DNA of 42,190 bases from an uncultured Burkholderiales bacterium (GTDB taxonomy: Bacteria; Pseudomonadota; Gammaproteobacteria; Burkholderiales; Burkholderiaceae_C), in NCBI GenBank assembly GCA_903894995.1, contig CAITSG010000261.1, forward strand, positions 1 through 42,190. The letters run 5' to 3'. The number at the start of each line of letters is the position of its first letter. Position 1 is the stretch's first letter. A program made the position numbers and the translations under genes. The notes below the pieces were generated by a model, which worked only from the letters and a program-made list of their open reading frames with translations, was not told the origin of the DNA and searched no databases. Shown here one piece after another: positions 9,305-18,432 of the stretch.

Positions 9305-12300
9305 TCAAAAAGGAACCTTCAATTGATTCAGGTCTTTGCGTGTTTCAACCAGCACCAACGGACCCTCGTTCACCACCACTGCTGAGGGCCGTTCGCGAGG
9401 AATCCGCACAACTTGGGGTTCCGCTGCAATCGCGGCTTGAACAGCTGCAATTTTTTCAGCATCCGAGTTAACCCAAATGAGACCAGAGTCGTGAGCAACT
9501 TGTTGCAAACGATCCACGGGCAGCTCGAACACACCTGCCGACGGTAAACCTTGCACCATTGGCGCAACTTCAGGGTTGGGCGTCTGCTCGACATGACCTT
9601 GATTGAGGTTTTCAGAGGGCGATGCAATGGGTTCGATGGCCTGAGGTGCTGATGCCACGGGTGCAGATGCCAAGGATTCAGGGATTGCATGGACTGCGGC
9701 CGTCGAGCTGTGATCAACCACTGTATTTGCAATGGGTTCTGGCTGGGTGCTGGCCGCTGCGGGGTTGACCATGGCGACGCTGGTGTCGTTTGCTGCACTG
9801 GCCAACTCCGTGGCGGCGGGCGCTGCAGCTTGCTGAGCCCGCTCGAAATACGAACGTGGCGCAGGACGCTCTTGTGTCATGGTTTGCGGGGCGGGCTCAA
9901 CCAAAGCATCGCTGGTGGGGGCGGTCTCTTGTTCCGATGGGTTTTCTTGACGCGGCTCCGCATTGCGTTCACGGCGATCGCGACCATAACGATCTCTGGA
10001 GCGACGTTCGCGACGCTCAGAAGTGTTTTCCGAAGCGTTGCTTTCTACGACAGAGTTGTCAGAGGATTCGGCCAAGTTGGCTGAGGATTCATTCGTTGTG
10101 GGCTCTGATGGCGATTTGTCGTCTGGTCGACGTTCGCCGCGATCAGCCCGATCCCGGCGACCTTCGCCTCTTTCGCCCCGTTCGCGACGACCTTGGCCTT
10201 CGCTGCGTTCGGCGCGAGGTGAGCGGTCTGTGCGCCCTTCGGTGTTTTCAGCGCTTAATTCGGCCGAAGTCTCCACGCGCACCTCGTTTCGGGGTTCGCC
10301 GCGTGCTTCGCCACGGCGGTTGTCGCGCTGTGGGCGCTCGCCGTTGGGACGCTCAGAACGCTCCATGCGTTCGCCACGCTCGGGTCGTTCGCTGCGGGCT
10401 GGGCGTGTTTCGTTGTCGCGTCCTTCCGCACGGCGACTGTTCTCACGAGAACCTTCGCGTGGCGCGCGGCTTTCACCAGTGACGGCTTCACTGCGTTCAC
10501 CTCGGCGACCACCACGGCGGCCCTCTCGGCGCTCGTTGTCGCGCGCTTCGTTGTCACGACGGGATTCGGGTGTGCTGGCTTCTTTTTTGGCGGGCACAAC
10601 AGTCGCTTGTGGCGCGGCACCTGAGCCAAAAAGATTTTTCAACCAAGCAAAGAAACCACCACCTGTCGATGACGCTGTGGGTGCCGTGGCCGCAATCGCT
10701 GGGGCTTGGGCGGCTTTGGGGGCCGGTTTGGCGATTTCGGGTTTGGCCTGTGCCACAGGAGCGGGTGCATCAGGCAGCACCCCTTTGATCACGGGCGTTT
10801 GCTTGTTGGTGGGCTCTTGCGAGCGGCGTGTCACGGTGGTCGCGTCTTCGATTTCTTCGGCCATTTTGTAACTGGCTTCGATGCGTTCTAAGCGAGGGTC
10901 GTCGTGTTTCAAGCGTTCAAGCTTGTAATGCGGCGTTTCCAGCGATTTATTGGGTACCAGCAGCACGTTGATGCGCTGTTGCAGTTCGATTTTCGCGATC
11001 TCGGAACGCTTTTCGTTGAGCAGGAAAGACGCGACTTCGACGGGCACTTGGGCGTGCACGGCGGCGCTGTTGTCTTTCATGGACTCTTCCTGGATGATGC
11101 GCAGGATTTGCAGCGCCGAGCTTTCGGTGTCACGAATGTGACCTGCACCGCCACAACGAGGGCAAGGAATGGACGCACCTTCGGACAGGGCAGGTTTCAA
11201 GCGCTGGCGGCTCATTTCCATGAGGCCGAACTTGCTGATGGAGCCAAACTGAACGCGTGCCCTGTCTTGGCGCAACGCGTCGCGAAGGCGGTTTTCTACA
11301 TCGCGGCGATTCTTGCTTTCGTCCATGTCGATGAAATCGATGACGATCAGGCCACCCAAGTCGCGCAAACGCATCTGGCGGGCCACTTCGTCGGCGGCTT
11401 CGAGGTTGGTGCGGGTTGCGGTTTCTTCGATGTCGCCGCCTTTGATGGCACGGGCTGAGTTGACGTCTACCGACACCAAAGCTTCGGTGTGGTCGATCAC
11501 GATGGCACCGCCAGAAGGCAGCTGCACGGTTCGGGCGTAGGCCGACTCGATCTGGTGCTCGATCTGGAACCGGCTGAACAGTGGCGCGTCGTCGCGGTAG
11601 CGCTTCACACGCGGTGCGAATTCGGGCATGACGTGGCTCATGAACTGCTGAGCCTGGTCATAGATGTCATCGGTGTCGATCAGGATGTCGCCGATGTCGT
11701 TGTTGAAATAGTCACGAATCGCTCGGATGACCAGCGAGGATTCCTGGTAAATCAGGAAAGCGCCTTTGCCCTGGGTGGCGCCGTCAATGGCGGTCCAAAG
11801 TTTGAGCAGGTAGTTCAGGTCCCATTGCAGCTCTGGCGCTGTACGGCCAATGCCTGCGGTGCGGGCGATGATGGACATGCCCTTGGGGTATTCCAGTTGG
11901 TCCATGGCCTCTTTGAGCTCGGCCCGGTCGTCGCCCTCAATGCGGCGGCTAACCCCACCGCCACGCGGATTGTTGGGCATGAGCACAACGTAGCGGCCTG
12001 CCAAGCTGACGAAGGTGGTGAGCGCCGCACCTTTGTTGCCACGCTCTTCTTTTTCGACCTGCACCAACAGGGATTGGCCTTCCCTGATGACGTCTTGTAT
12101 GCGGGCCTGGCTGACGGACACGCCTTCAGCAAAGTACTGGCGCGAGATTTCCTTGAAGGGCAAAAAGCCATGGCGGTCTTCGCCGTAATCCACAAAGCAA
12201 GCTTCGAGCGAGGGCTCGACGCGGGTCACGATGGCTTTGTAAATGTTGCCTTTGCGTTGTTCGCGTCCTTCGATTTCGATTTCGTAGTCGAGGAGTTTTT

Positions 12301-12364
12301 GTCCGTCGACGATGGCCAGGCGGCGCTCTTCAGCTTGCGTGGCGTTGATCAGCATCCGTTTCAT
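9305..12364 (-). CDS. rne: ribonuclease E
   Basis: RNase E is the main endonuclease of mRNA decay and of rRNA and tRNA processing. The 1019-residue protein has an S1 RNA-binding domain at about residues 37-120, the catalytic core with SVDVNSARA near 300 and LIVIDFIDM near 345 carrying the two metal-binding aspartates, and the CPRCGG zinc-link motif near 405. The C-terminal half is disordered and low-complexity, with a block of [10 protein letters not shown]-like Arg/Glu repeats (coding bases about 9960-10560), and ends in [17 protein letters not shown]. The start at 12364 has AGGA seven bases upstream; an earlier in-frame start at 12436 looks unlikely. The long structured upstream region suggests autoregulation. 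Confidence 0.97.
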   Translation of the reverse strand: MKRMLINATQAEERRLAIVDGQKLLDYEIEIEGREQRKGNIYKAIVTRVEPSLEACFVDYGEDRHGFLPFKEISRQYFAEGVSVSQARIQDVIREGQSLLVQVEKEERGNKGAALTTFVSLAGRYVVLMPNNPRGGGVSRRIEGDDRAELKEAMDQLEYPKGMSIIARTAGIGRTAPELQWDLNYLLKLWTAIDGATQGKGAFLIYQESSLVIRAIRDYFNNDIGDILIDTDDIYDQAQQFMSHVMPEFAPRVKRYRDDAPLFSRFQIEHQIESAYARTVQLPSGGAIVIDHTEALVSVDVNSARAIKGGDIEETATRTNLEAADEVARQMRLRDLGGLIVIDFIDMDESKNRRDVENRLRDALRQDRARVQFGSISKFGLMEMSRQRLKPALSEGASIPCPRCGGAGHIRDTESSALQILRIIQEESMKDNSAAVHAQVPVEVASFLLNEKRSEIAKIELQQRINVLLVPNKSLETPHYKLERLKHDDPRLERIEASYKMAEEIEDATTVTRRSQEPTNKQTPVIKGVLPDAPAPVAQAKPEIAKPAPKAAQAPAIAATAPTASSTGGGFFAWLKNLFGSGAAPQATVVPAKKEASTPESRRDNEARDNERREGRRGGRRGERSEAVTGESRAPREGSRENSRRAEGRDNETRPARSERPERGERMERSERPNGERPQRDNRRGEARGEPRNEVRVETSAELSAENTEGRTDRSPRAERSEGQGRRERGERGEGRRDRADRGERRPDDKSPSEPTTNESSANLAESSDNSVVESNASENTSERRERRSRDRYGRDRRERNAEPRQENPSEQETAPTSDALVEPAPQTMTQERPAPRSYFERAQQAAAPAATELASAANDTSVAMVNPAAASTQPEPIANTVVDHSSTAAVHAIPESLASAPVASAPQAIEPIASPSENLNQGHVEQTPNPEVAPMVQGLPSAGVFELPVDRLQQVAHDSGLIWVNSDAEKIAAVQAAIAAEPQVVRIPRERPSAVVVNEGPLVLVETRKDLNQLKVPF

Positions 12365-12438
12365 GATGCGTTCCTTTATTGACAGCGGTGGCTCCAGTGC
12401 AGAAAGATGCCTGCGATCTGAAGCCTGATTACACAACC

Positions 12439-12466
12439 GGCTTTGGGTTCAGGGAACCGCAAAGCC
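12439..12466 (-). promoter_or_regulatory. rne leader hairpin, start-proximal
   Basis: GGCTTTG at 12439-12445 pairs with CAAAGCC at 12460-12466, and GGTTC at 12446-12450 with GAACC at 12454-12458, leaving one bulged base (12459) and a 3-base loop. No T run follows, so it is not a terminator. It lies about 75 bases upstream of the rne start codon. Confidence 0.5.
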
Positions 12467-12603
12467 CACGTTGCCGGAGCTGACGCTAGAAACGAAGGGA
12501 ATTGCCTTGGTGGATCGTCCGCTCAGCTGTGCATGTGTACAGCAAGTGGGATCGTGGCGCGTGGATGGGGCGAGACAAAGGGCATGCAAATATTTATCCA
12601 CTG

Positions 12604-12620
12604 CCGGAGGCTTCCTCCGG
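12604..12620 (-). promoter_or_regulatory. rne leader hairpin, middle
   Basis: CCGGAGG at 12604-12610 pairs perfectly with CCTCCGG at 12614-12620 around a 3-base loop. On the minus strand the stem shows the GGAGG sequence. It has no terminator-like T run. Confidence 0.45.
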
Positions 12621-12730
12621 TGTCCAAGACAAATTGTCGGGCACAAGGCGTGACGGGCGTGCTTGGCTTCGTGAGCCATTTCATCCACATCAACAAATTT
12701 CCGAACAACACAGCCATCTCGCTTTGATCC

Positions 12731-12757
12731 GTTCAGCAGCCAAAAGGGCTGCTGAAC
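12731..12757 (-). promoter_or_regulatory. rne leader hairpin, distal
   Basis: GTTCAGCAGCC at 12731-12741 pairs perfectly over 11 bases with GGCTGCTGAAC at 12747-12757 around a 5-base loop. There is no T run on either side, so it is probably a leader RNA structure or a protein-binding site rather than a terminator. Confidence 0.5.
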
Positions 12758-12955
12758 TTGGGGTATTCCGTATCTGGGTTTCTGGGCGTCGGCCCAACCT
12801 CCGGGGCGTTCGACCACTGTTGGCACTCGCCTTCAGTCTGCAAAACGTGCCGAGGGTGGCATCGACCATCTGGATTGGCTTGGTGGTGGTGAACTAAACT
12901 CCTGAATTGCAGAAATTCATTTCCATCCGAATCAACCACTTACAGCCAGTTGCCA

Positions 12956-13951
12956 GTGAAACACATTATAGAGGCCCAAATCCAAGCTGCAGCACCGGCT
13001 GTTAAATGGTTGTTGGTGGATGAAGAGTCAGTGGGTCAGCGATTGGACAACTTTTTGATGCGCCAGCTCAAGGGTGTCCCCAAAACACACATTTATCGCA
13101 TCATTCGCAGCGGTGAAGTGCGCATTAACAAAGGTCGCGCATCGGCAGACAGTCGTGTCGAAGTGGGTGACCAAGTGCGTTTACCCCCTGTGAGGGTGTC
13201 AGAAAAGGTGATTGAAAAGGCCCTGCATCCCGCGCCTGGCCGAGAGTTTCCTTTGCTGCTCGAAGATGACTTTTTATTGGCCATTGACAAACCTTCCGGG
13301 GTGGCCGTGCATGGCGGCTCGGGTGTGAGCTTTGGTGTGATCGAGCAACTGCGACAAGCCCGCCCACAAGCCAAGCTGCTGGAGCTGGTGCACCGTCTGG
13401 ACCGTGACACCAGCGGCATTTTGCTGGTGGCCAAAAAGCGCAGTGCCCTCAAGCATTTGCAAGACCAGTTCCGTGAGCGCGAGACTGGCAAGACTTATTT
13501 GGCCTTGGTCAAGGGCGAGTGGCCAGCCAAACTGAAAGTGATCGATCAGCCCCTGCTCAAGTTTTTATTGCCAGGCAAAGAGGGGCAAGACGGTGAGCGC
13601 CGTGTGCGTGTGACCACGCCTGAAGATCCGGATGGCATGCGCTCCATCACCTTGGTCAAGGTGGCGCAGCGCTGGGCTGGGGCTACTTTGCTGGAGGTGA
13701 CCATCAAAACCGGGCGAACTCACCAAATCAGGGTCCATTTGTCTGCCCAAGGCCATCCCATTGCCGGGGATGATAAATATGGTGATTTTGAATGGAATCG
13801 TCAGCTTCAAAAATTGGAAAACAAGGGACTCAAGCGCATGTTTTTACATGCTTGGCGTTTGCAGTTCAACCATCCTGGGACAGCTGAACGGGTTGCCTTG
13901 CAGGCCGATTTACCCCCTGAATTGAAAGCGTATTTAGAACATGTCATTTGA
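12956..13951 (+). CDS. rluC: 23S rRNA pseudouridine synthase, RluC type
   Basis: RluC converts uridines of 23S rRNA (positions 955, 2504 and 2580 in E. coli) to pseudouridine. The protein has an N-terminal S4 RNA-binding domain (QRLDNFLMRQLKGVPKTHIYR) and a RluA-family catalytic domain with HRLDRDTSG and catalytic Asp149, plus KTGRTHQIRVHL. A GTG start at 12956 gives 331 residues beginning MKHII, a beginning I recall in relatives; a TTG at 12950 is the alternative. It is divergent from rne, a common pairing. Its end overlaps the following phosphatase gene by 11 bases. Confidence 0.94.
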   Translation: MKHIIEAQIQAAAPAVKWLLVDEESVGQRLDNFLMRQLKGVPKTHIYRIIRSGEVRINKGRASADSRVEVGDQVRLPPVRVSEKVIEKALHPAPGREFPLLLEDDFLLAIDKPSGVAVHGGSGVSFGVIEQLRQARPQAKLLELVHRLDRDTSGILLVAKKRSALKHLQDQFRERETGKTYLALVKGEWPAKLKVIDQPLLKFLLPGKEGQDGERRVRVTTPEDPDGMRSITLVKVAQRWAGATLLEVTIKTGRTHQIRVHLSAQGHPIAGDDKYGDFEWNRQLQKLENKGLKRMFLHAWRLQFNHPGTAERVALQADLPPELKAYLEHVI

Positions 13952-14621
13952 TTTGAATGAGTTTCGACCTCGGCAATTTGATTTGATTGCCTTTGATTGG
14001 GATGGCACTTTGTTCGATTCCACCGCCATCATCACCCGTTGCATTCAGCGGGCGGTCGTGGATGTGGGCGGGCGCGAGCCAACGCGTGAGGCGGCTTCCT
14101 ATGTGATTGGCATGGCCCTTATGCCCGCTTTGGCCCATGCTGCCCCCGATGTGCCTCAGGAAAAATACCCTGCCTTGGGTCAGCGATATCGCCACCACTA
14201 CATGCAACACCAAAACGACATCAGCCTTTTTGAAGGTGTGCTTGACATGCTGGACGATTTGAAAAGTCGGCACCATTGCTTGACTGTGGCAACGGGCAAA
14301 AGCCGTCAAGGATTGAATGAAGCTTTGCAAGCCGTGGAGTTGCGTGACCGTTTTGACGGTTCGCGTACGGCAGATGAAACGGCAGGCAAGCCTCACCCTT
14401 TGATGCTGCTCGAGTTGATGCGTGAATTTGGCGTAGAACCCGAGCGCACTTTGATGATTGGCGATACCACCCACGATTTGCAAATGGCTTTGAATGCGGG
14501 TTGTGCCAGTGTGGGCGTGAGTTATGGCGCTCATGAACCGGATGCATTTCATGAGTTGAAGCCCCGACATGTGGCCCACAGCGTGCTTGATTTGCACCAA
14601 TGGTTGTTACAACACGCATGA
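13941..14621 (+). CDS. HAD-family phosphatase, Gph-like
   Basis: A 226-residue haloacid dehalogenase-type hydrolase. Nucleophile Asp19 and Asp21 sit in AFDWDGTLFDS, a TGKSR motif II follows, then the lysine of GKPHP and the metal-binding GDTTHDLQMA. A helical cap lies between motifs I and II, as in phosphoglycolate phosphatase and pyrophosphatase PpaX relatives. The substrate cannot be read from sequence; phosphoglycolate is a reasonable guess only. The start overlaps the end of rluC by 11 bases, and the Rieske protein follows after 12 bases, so it belongs to the rluC operon. Confidence 0.88.
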   Translation: MSFDLNEFRPRQFDLIAFDWDGTLFDSTAIITRCIQRAVVDVGGREPTREAASYVIGMALMPALAHAAPDVPQEKYPALGQRYRHHYMQHQNDISLFEGVLDMLDDLKSRHHCLTVATGKSRQGLNEALQAVELRDRFDGSRTADETAGKPHPLMLLELMREFGVEPERTLMIGDTTHDLQMALNAGCASVGVSYGAHEPDAFHELKPRHVAHSVLDLHQWLLQHA

Positions 14622-14633
14622 ACAGGAGTCTTC

Positions 14634-14999
14634 ATGGAGCCGATGATCCCTTTGTGCAACAGTGCTGACTTGATCAACAGCGCTCGTTCTGTTCCATTCG
14701 ACATTGTTTATGCTGGCCAGACGTGTCGTGCTTTTGCCATTCGATACAACGGGCAAGTGCATGCTTACCTGAACCGGTGCACCCATGTGGCCATGGAAAT
14801 GGATTACCAGCCAGACCGTTTTTTCGATGAATCCGGTCGTTGGTTGATGTGTGCCACGCATGGAGCCACTTACCAGCCCGATACGGGGGCTTGTTCGGGT
14901 GGCCCATGCCGTGGTGGTTTGGTGAAAATTGAACTCTCAGAACGTGATGGTGTGGTTCACTGGCATACTGCCTACAACTTGAAACCCCTTGAATTTTGA
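14634..14999 (+). CDS. Rieske [2Fe-2S] domain protein
   Basis: This 121-residue soluble protein is essentially one Rieske domain. The cluster ligands are Cys49-x-His51 and Cys73-x2-His76, 21 residues apart, followed by CSGGPCRGG, which matches the usual second-loop disulphide region. Such stand-alone ferredoxins carry electrons or act as small redox partners; the partner here is unknown. AGGAG at 14624-14628 fixes the ATG at 14634. The stop touches the possible starts of sppA, so it is co-transcribed with the HAD phosphatase and the protease. Confidence 0.93.
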   Translation: MEPMIPLCNSADLINSARSVPFDIVYAGQTCRAFAIRYNGQVHAYLNRCTHVAMEMDYQPDRFFDESGRWLMCATHGATYQPDTGACSGGPCRGGLVKIELSERDGVVHWHTAYNLKPLEF

Positions 15000-15001
15000 A
15001 C

Positions 15002-16000
15002 ATGCAAGAACCACAGGACTCGACGTCCTCCACCACGCCTCACGATCCTTCAAAAATGCCTGCCCAAGCCCCTGTCGAAGGGTGGGAGCGACAGACCTTG
15101 GAGCGCTTGGCTTTTGCCCAGTTGGATGAACAACGTGCTGCACGTCGCTGGCGCGTTGGTTTGCGCCTTGCTTGGTTTATTTTGTTCGTGTTTATTTCTT
15201 GGCAAGCATTCAGCTACAAATCGCCCACAAACCATCCTGCGTTGTCCCATACCGCATTGGTGACCATTGTGGGAGAAATTGGTGCAGAAACTGAGGCCAG
15301 TGCTGAAAACGTCATGTCAGCCATGCGATTGGCCTTGGAGGATTCGGGTTCCCAGGCCTTGATCTTGTTGATCAATTCTCCGGGCGGAAGCCCCGTTCAA
15401 GCGGGACTGATCAACGATGAAATTGTTCGTTTGAGAGCCCTTCACAACAAACCCATTTATGCTGTAGTTGAAGAGTCGTGCGCATCGGCGGCGTACTACA
15501 TTGCTGCAGCGGCTGACAAAATTTATGTGGACAAGGCCAGTATCGTGGGCAGCATTGGTGTTTTGATGGATGGCTTTGGCTTTACCGAGTTGATGAATAA
15601 GCTGGGTGTGGAACGTCGCTTGATGACGGCAGGTACCAACAAGGGTTTTTTGGATCCATTCAGCCCGCAAAACGAGGCCCAGCGCAAACATGCCCAAGCC
15701 ATGCTGGATCAAATTCACCACCAGTTCATTGAGGTGGTCAAAAAAGGGCGGGGTGATCGACTCAAAGAAACGCCTGACATGTTCAGTGGCTTGTTCTGGA
15801 GCGGTCAGCAAGCGGTTGACTTGGGTTTGGCAGACAGTCTGGGCAGTGTGGACGGGGTGGCCCGCGATGTGGTTCAAGCCCCTGATGTGATCGATTACAC
15901 CCAACGCGAAAACGTGGCTGAGCGCTTGGTCAAGCGTTTTGGCGCAGCGGTGGGCGAGGGCTCTGTTCGAGCCTTGCGTGCGAGCACTGGATTGCGTTGA
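15002..16000 (+). CDS. sppA: signal peptide peptidase SppA, S49 family
   Basis: A 332-residue membrane protease with a short cytoplasmic N-terminus and one membrane segment at about residues 54-70. The S49 domain contains INSPGGSPVQAG and SCASAAYYIAAAADKI with candidate nucleophile Ser162, and Lys214 in GTNKGFLDPF. The 52-residue spacing matches the Ser/Lys dyad of short SppA proteins such as that of Bacillus subtilis. The usual ASGGY around the serine reads ASAAY here. Start is the ATG at 15002; a TTG at 14996 overlapping the Rieske stop is possible. It ends three bases from the convergent methylase gene. Confidence 0.93.
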   Translation: MQEPQDSTSSTTPHDPSKMPAQAPVEGWERQTLERLAFAQLDEQRAARRWRVGLRLAWFILFVFISWQAFSYKSPTNHPALSHTALVTIVGEIGAETEASAENVMSAMRLALEDSGSQALILLINSPGGSPVQAGLINDEIVRLRALHNKPIYAVVEESCASAAYYIAAAADKIYVDKASIVGSIGVLMDGFGFTELMNKLGVERRLMTAGTNKGFLDPFSPQNEAQRKHAQAMLDQIHHQFIEVVKKGRGDRLKETPDMFSGLFWSGQQAVDLGLADSLGSVDGVARDVVQAPDVIDYTQRENVAERLVKRFGAAVGEGSVRALRASTGLR

Positions 16001-16003
16001 CCA

Positions 16004-16783
16004 TCAAGGTCCGATGGCGTACACCGCAGGCGTGTGACCATCCGGGCCATTGATGCCCTTTTTCCATTGGCCCACACTGTGGCTTTGGATGCTGGCCGTG
16101 GCCAAGGTCAGGCCACTGGCAATGGCCAATCGGGTTGACCCTTGCAGGCCCTGTGTCAAGGTCGACAGCATGGCCGCATTGCGGTAAGGGGTCTCGATCC
16201 AAAGTTGTGTTTGTCCGGTTCTCTGCGCTAAATTTTCAAGTTGCTTGACCCGTGCAGCACGTTCACCTGGATCTTGTGGCAGGTACCCCACAAAAGCAAA
16301 ATTTTGACCGTTCAGGCCACTGGCGGCCAAGGCCAACAGCAAAGACACGGGACCCACCAAGGGCACCACCTTCAAATTCAGATCGTGAGCGGCACGCACT
16401 ACCGAACTGCCGGGATCGGCCACAGCAGGCATGCCCGCTTCGCTGAGCAGACCCACATGATGTCCATCTAATGCAGCCCATAAAAGAGGTTTGCCATCAA
16501 AACCAGATTGGTGATCGCCTTTTTTGTGCACATGGCGAGGCAGTTCGGTGATGCTTTGCTCGGACAACGGTACGGCCAAAGGGTGAATTTCATGGACGCG
16601 TTTTAAAAATGCTCGGGTCGATTTGGCGTTTTCACAGACCCAGTGCCTGATTTCCGATGCGGTTTTCAAAGTCGCTTGCGGCAGTACATCGGTGATGGGC
16701 GATGACTCAGCGCAGCCAAAGTCCAAAGGCGTGGGTACCAAAAACAAATGCCCTGGATGGTTTTTCATGACAGTTGAGGACAT
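16004..16783 (-). CDS. RsmI-like SAM-dependent methyltransferase (short form)
   Basis: A tetrapyrrole-methylase-fold protein of about 259 residues related to RsmI, which 2'-O-methylates C1402 of 16S rRNA. It has the N-terminal LFLVPTPLDFG, LLSEAGMPAVADPGSSVV, and PLVGPVSLLLALAASGLNGQNFAFVGYLP blocks of that family (here given in parts: LVGPVSLLLALAASG and FAFVGYLP). The first block differs from the canonical VPTPIGNL, and the insert before LLSEAG is unusual, so it is probably the paralogue often found next to maf in Burkholderiales rather than RsmI itself. Starts at 16789 (GTG), 16783 and 16768 are all possible. It overlaps the end of maf when the GTG is used, implying an operon. Confidence 0.82.
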   Translation of the reverse strand: MSSTVMKNHPGHLFLVPTPLDFGCAESSPITDVLPQATLKTASEIRHWVCENAKSTRAFLKRVHEIHPLAVPLSEQSITELPRHVHKKGDHQSGFDGKPLLWAALDGHHVGLLSEAGMPAVADPGSSVVRAAHDLNLKVVPLVGPVSLLLALAASGLNGQNFAFVGYLPQDPGERAARVKQLENLAQRTGQTQLWIETPYRNAAMLSTLTQGLQGSTRLAIASGLTLATASIQSHSVGQWKKGINGPDGHTPAVYAIGP

Positions 16784-16785
16784 GT

Positions 16786-17406
16786 TCACAACAATTGGAT
16801 GCCGGCTTGGCGCAGCAGGCGTGCTGTGCGGATCAAGGGAAGACCGACCAGTGCGGTGGGGTCATCGTTGTCAATGGATTCAAGCAAAACAATGCCCAAT
16901 CCTTCACTTTTGGCGCTGCCGGCGCAGTCGTAAGGTTTTTCTGCTTGAAGATACGACTCTATTTCTGCATCGCTCAGGTCGCGAAACACCACCCGCACTT
17001 CGGCCAATTCGACTTGTTCGAAAGCGGTTGCCAGGCAAATCACGGCCAGAGCGGTTTGAAAAATCACCGTTTGGCCACGCATTTGACGCAGTTGTTGCAC
17101 TGCCCGCTCATGGTCTCCAGGTTTGCCCAGAGCTTGTCCAGCCAGATCGGCCACCTGATCAGAGCCAATGACGACCGCTTGTGGGTTCAAGGCTGCCACG
17201 GCGCGGGCTTTGGCCAAGGCCAAGCGCAATGCCAAGGCTTTTGGCGGCTCGCCAGGCATGGGTGTTTCGTCAACCAAAGGGGCAACCACTTGAAATGGAA
17301 TGCGCAGGCGTTCAAGCAACTCGCGTCTGTAGCGTGAGGTCGATCCCAGCACGAGTTTCGGGCTGCTGGCGTACGGGGTGTGATTGGAGGTCTTGGTCGA
17401 TGTCAA
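16786..17406 (-). CDS. Maf-family nucleotide pyrophosphatase, YceF type
   Basis: Maf proteins hydrolyse non-canonical or modified nucleoside triphosphates; the YceF branch prefers m7GTP. The protein has the N-terminal LVLGSTSRYRRELLERL motif, DETPMPGEPP, VIGSDQVADL with the catalytic aspartate, GKPGDHERAV and the AGSAKSEGLGI region. No ATG exists near the conserved start; a TTG at 17406 gives 206 residues, close to the family's usual length, and further TTG codons upstream are alternatives. The long open frame back to 17724 overlaps yceD and is not Maf-like. It is divergent from yceD, part of the widespread maf/yceD-rpmF-plsX-fab arrangement. Confidence 0.9.
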   Translation of the reverse strand: MTSTKTSNHTPYASSPKLVLGSTSRYRRELLERLRIPFQVVAPLVDETPMPGEPPKALALRLALAKARAVAALNPQAVVIGSDQVADLAGQALGKPGDHERAVQQLRQMRGQTVIFQTALAVICLATAFEQVELAEVRVVFRDLSDAEIESYLQAEKPYDCAGSAKSEGLGIVLLESIDNDDPTALVGLPLIRTARLLRQAGIQLL

Positions 17407-17456
17407 AGCGCAAATCCAAATGAAATACAACAAGGTGATTCTCTTACACTGACGAC

Positions 17457-18005
17457 ATGGAAAAAAAATCAGACCCTCATCATTTGGATTTGTTGTCGCT
17501 TGCCCGTGAGGGGGCTGCATTGTCGGGCGAGGGGGCTTTGACGGCTTGGCCTCGATTGCTCGAAGAACGATTTGGAGTCGACTTACTTGCGGGCTCTGTG
17601 ATGTGGCATTTGCAAGGTCGATGCGTTCCGAAGCTGGGTCATGGTGATGAAATTTGGCTCGATTTGAATGCTGAAGTGAATTTACCCATGCAGTGTCAGC
17701 GCTGTTTGTCGCCCGTGTTGACAAGCGTTAGGGCTCAGCAATCCTTTCGTTTTGTGGCGGACGAGGCCACGGCCGCTGCCTTGGACGATGAGGCTGAAGA
17801 GGACATTTTGGTGATCAGCCGTGATTTCGATGCATTGGCCTTGGTTGAAGACGAGTTGATTTTGTCTTTGCCTCTTGTTCCATTGCATGACATGTGCCCA
17901 GAGTTGCTGCCCACCACAGCCGTTGACCCGGAGTTTGAAATGGCCGCCGAAAAACCCCATCCATTTGCCGTCTTGGCTGGACTCAAAAAAGGCTCGACCA
18001 ACTGA
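17457..18005 (+). CDS. yceD: DUF177 protein YceD
   Basis: A 182-residue DUF177 protein. It has the family's central CQRCLSPV cysteine pair, the acidic EEDILVISRDFDALALVEDELILSLP strand region (in parts ILVISRDFD and ELILSLPLVP) and a late Cys in MCPELL. YceD homologues are linked to 23S rRNA accumulation and ribosome assembly in plants and bacteria, and the gene is nearly always just upstream of rpmF, as here. The ATG at 17457 starts MEKKSDPHHLD. It has no enzymatic motif. Maf is divergent across about 50 bases, so the promoters must overlap. Confidence 0.9.
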   Translation: MEKKSDPHHLDLLSLAREGAALSGEGALTAWPRLLEERFGVDLLAGSVMWHLQGRCVPKLGHGDEIWLDLNAEVNLPMQCQRCLSPVLTSVRAQQSFRFVADEATAAALDDEAEEDILVISRDFDALALVEDELILSLPLVPLHDMCPELLPTTAVDPEFEMAAEKPHPFAVLAGLKKGSTN

Positions 18006-18044
18006 TCAATCCATGAGGTGTCGCAATCTGGGGTTGGCTTGGGC

Positions 18045-18075
18045 TATAATCAACGGCTTCGCCCGGTACGCCGGG
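18045..18075 (+). promoter_or_regulatory. probable rpmF promoter and leader hairpin
   Basis: A perfect -10 hexamer TATAAT lies at 18045-18050, 95 bases upstream of the rpmF start. No good -35 was found (CGCAAT at 18022-18027 at 17-base spacing). Just downstream, CCCGG at 18062-18066 pairs with CCGGG at 18071-18075. It would give rpmF and the fab genes transcription independent of yceD. Confidence 0.5.
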
Positions 18076-18139
18076 AGACAATCTCATCAACCAGAAGCTG
18101 CGTTTGACTGCGCGGCCTCCAAGCTTCCAAGGAGCCATC

Positions 18140-18322
18140 ATGGCCGTTCAGCAAAACAAAAAATCACCCTCCAAGCGTGGTATGCACCGTTCACACAATG
18201 CCTTGAATGTGCCAGGCATTGCCGTTGAACCCACCACCGGTGAAACCCATTTGCGTCACCACATCAGCCCCAACGGCTTTTACCGTGGTCGTCAGGTGCT
18301 GAAAAACAAATCAGAAGCCTGA
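18140..18322 (+). CDS. rpmF: 50S ribosomal protein L32
   Basis: The 60-residue product begins [20 protein letters not shown] and continues with [20 protein letters not shown], the unmistakable L32 pattern. This is the cysteine-free form: the zinc-binding cysteines of some L32 proteins are absent. AAGGAG at 18129-18134 precedes the ATG at 18140 and excludes the longer frame starting at 18104. It follows yceD and precedes plsX, the conserved link between ribosome and membrane synthesis. Confidence 0.97.
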   Translation: MAVQQNKKSPSKRGMHRSHNALNVPGIAVEPTTGETHLRHHISPNGFYRGRQVLKNKSEA

Positions 18323-18349
18323 TCGGCGTCAGCCCTTGAGCCTTATGAG

Positions 18350-18383
18350 GCCCGGCGCTACTTCACAGTAGCCTCGGGCTTTT
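18350..18383 (+). terminator. hairpin with T run between rpmF and plsX
   Basis: GCCCG at 18350-18354 pairs with CGGGC at 18375-18379, and GCTACT at 18357-18362 with AGTAGC at 18367-18372, with a small internal mismatch and a 4-base loop. TTTT follows at 18380-18383. It may partly terminate transcription, so that L32 is made in excess over the fatty-acid enzymes. Confidence 0.65.
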
Positions 18384-18432
18384 GTACTTCTGGCTCTGAT
18401 TTGTACATTCAGGTTTTGTGCCCAAGGATTTC

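Larger units (their letters stand above)
12365..12955. other. long rne-rluC intergenic region, probable structured rne leader
   Basis: These 591 bases between divergent rne and rluC contain no gene that I can support; open frames of 60-131 codons on both strands have no recognisable protein features. Read on the minus strand, the region has three strong hairpins before the rne start: 12757-12731, 12620-12604 and 12466-12439. In Escherichia coli a long rne 5' leader with hairpins lets RNase E control its own mRNA. The same logic is inferred here without sequence homology. No clear promoter was found. Confidence 0.55.

Noticed and set aside
10023-10871. A Ser/Arg/Pro-rich 282-codon plus-strand frame
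   Set aside because: It mirrors the Arg/Glu repeats of RNase E on the other strand and has no independent start signal.
12449-12897. Open frames of 125 and 131 codons in the rne-rluC gap
   Set aside because: No ribosome sites, odd composition and no recognisable motifs; they run through the hairpins.
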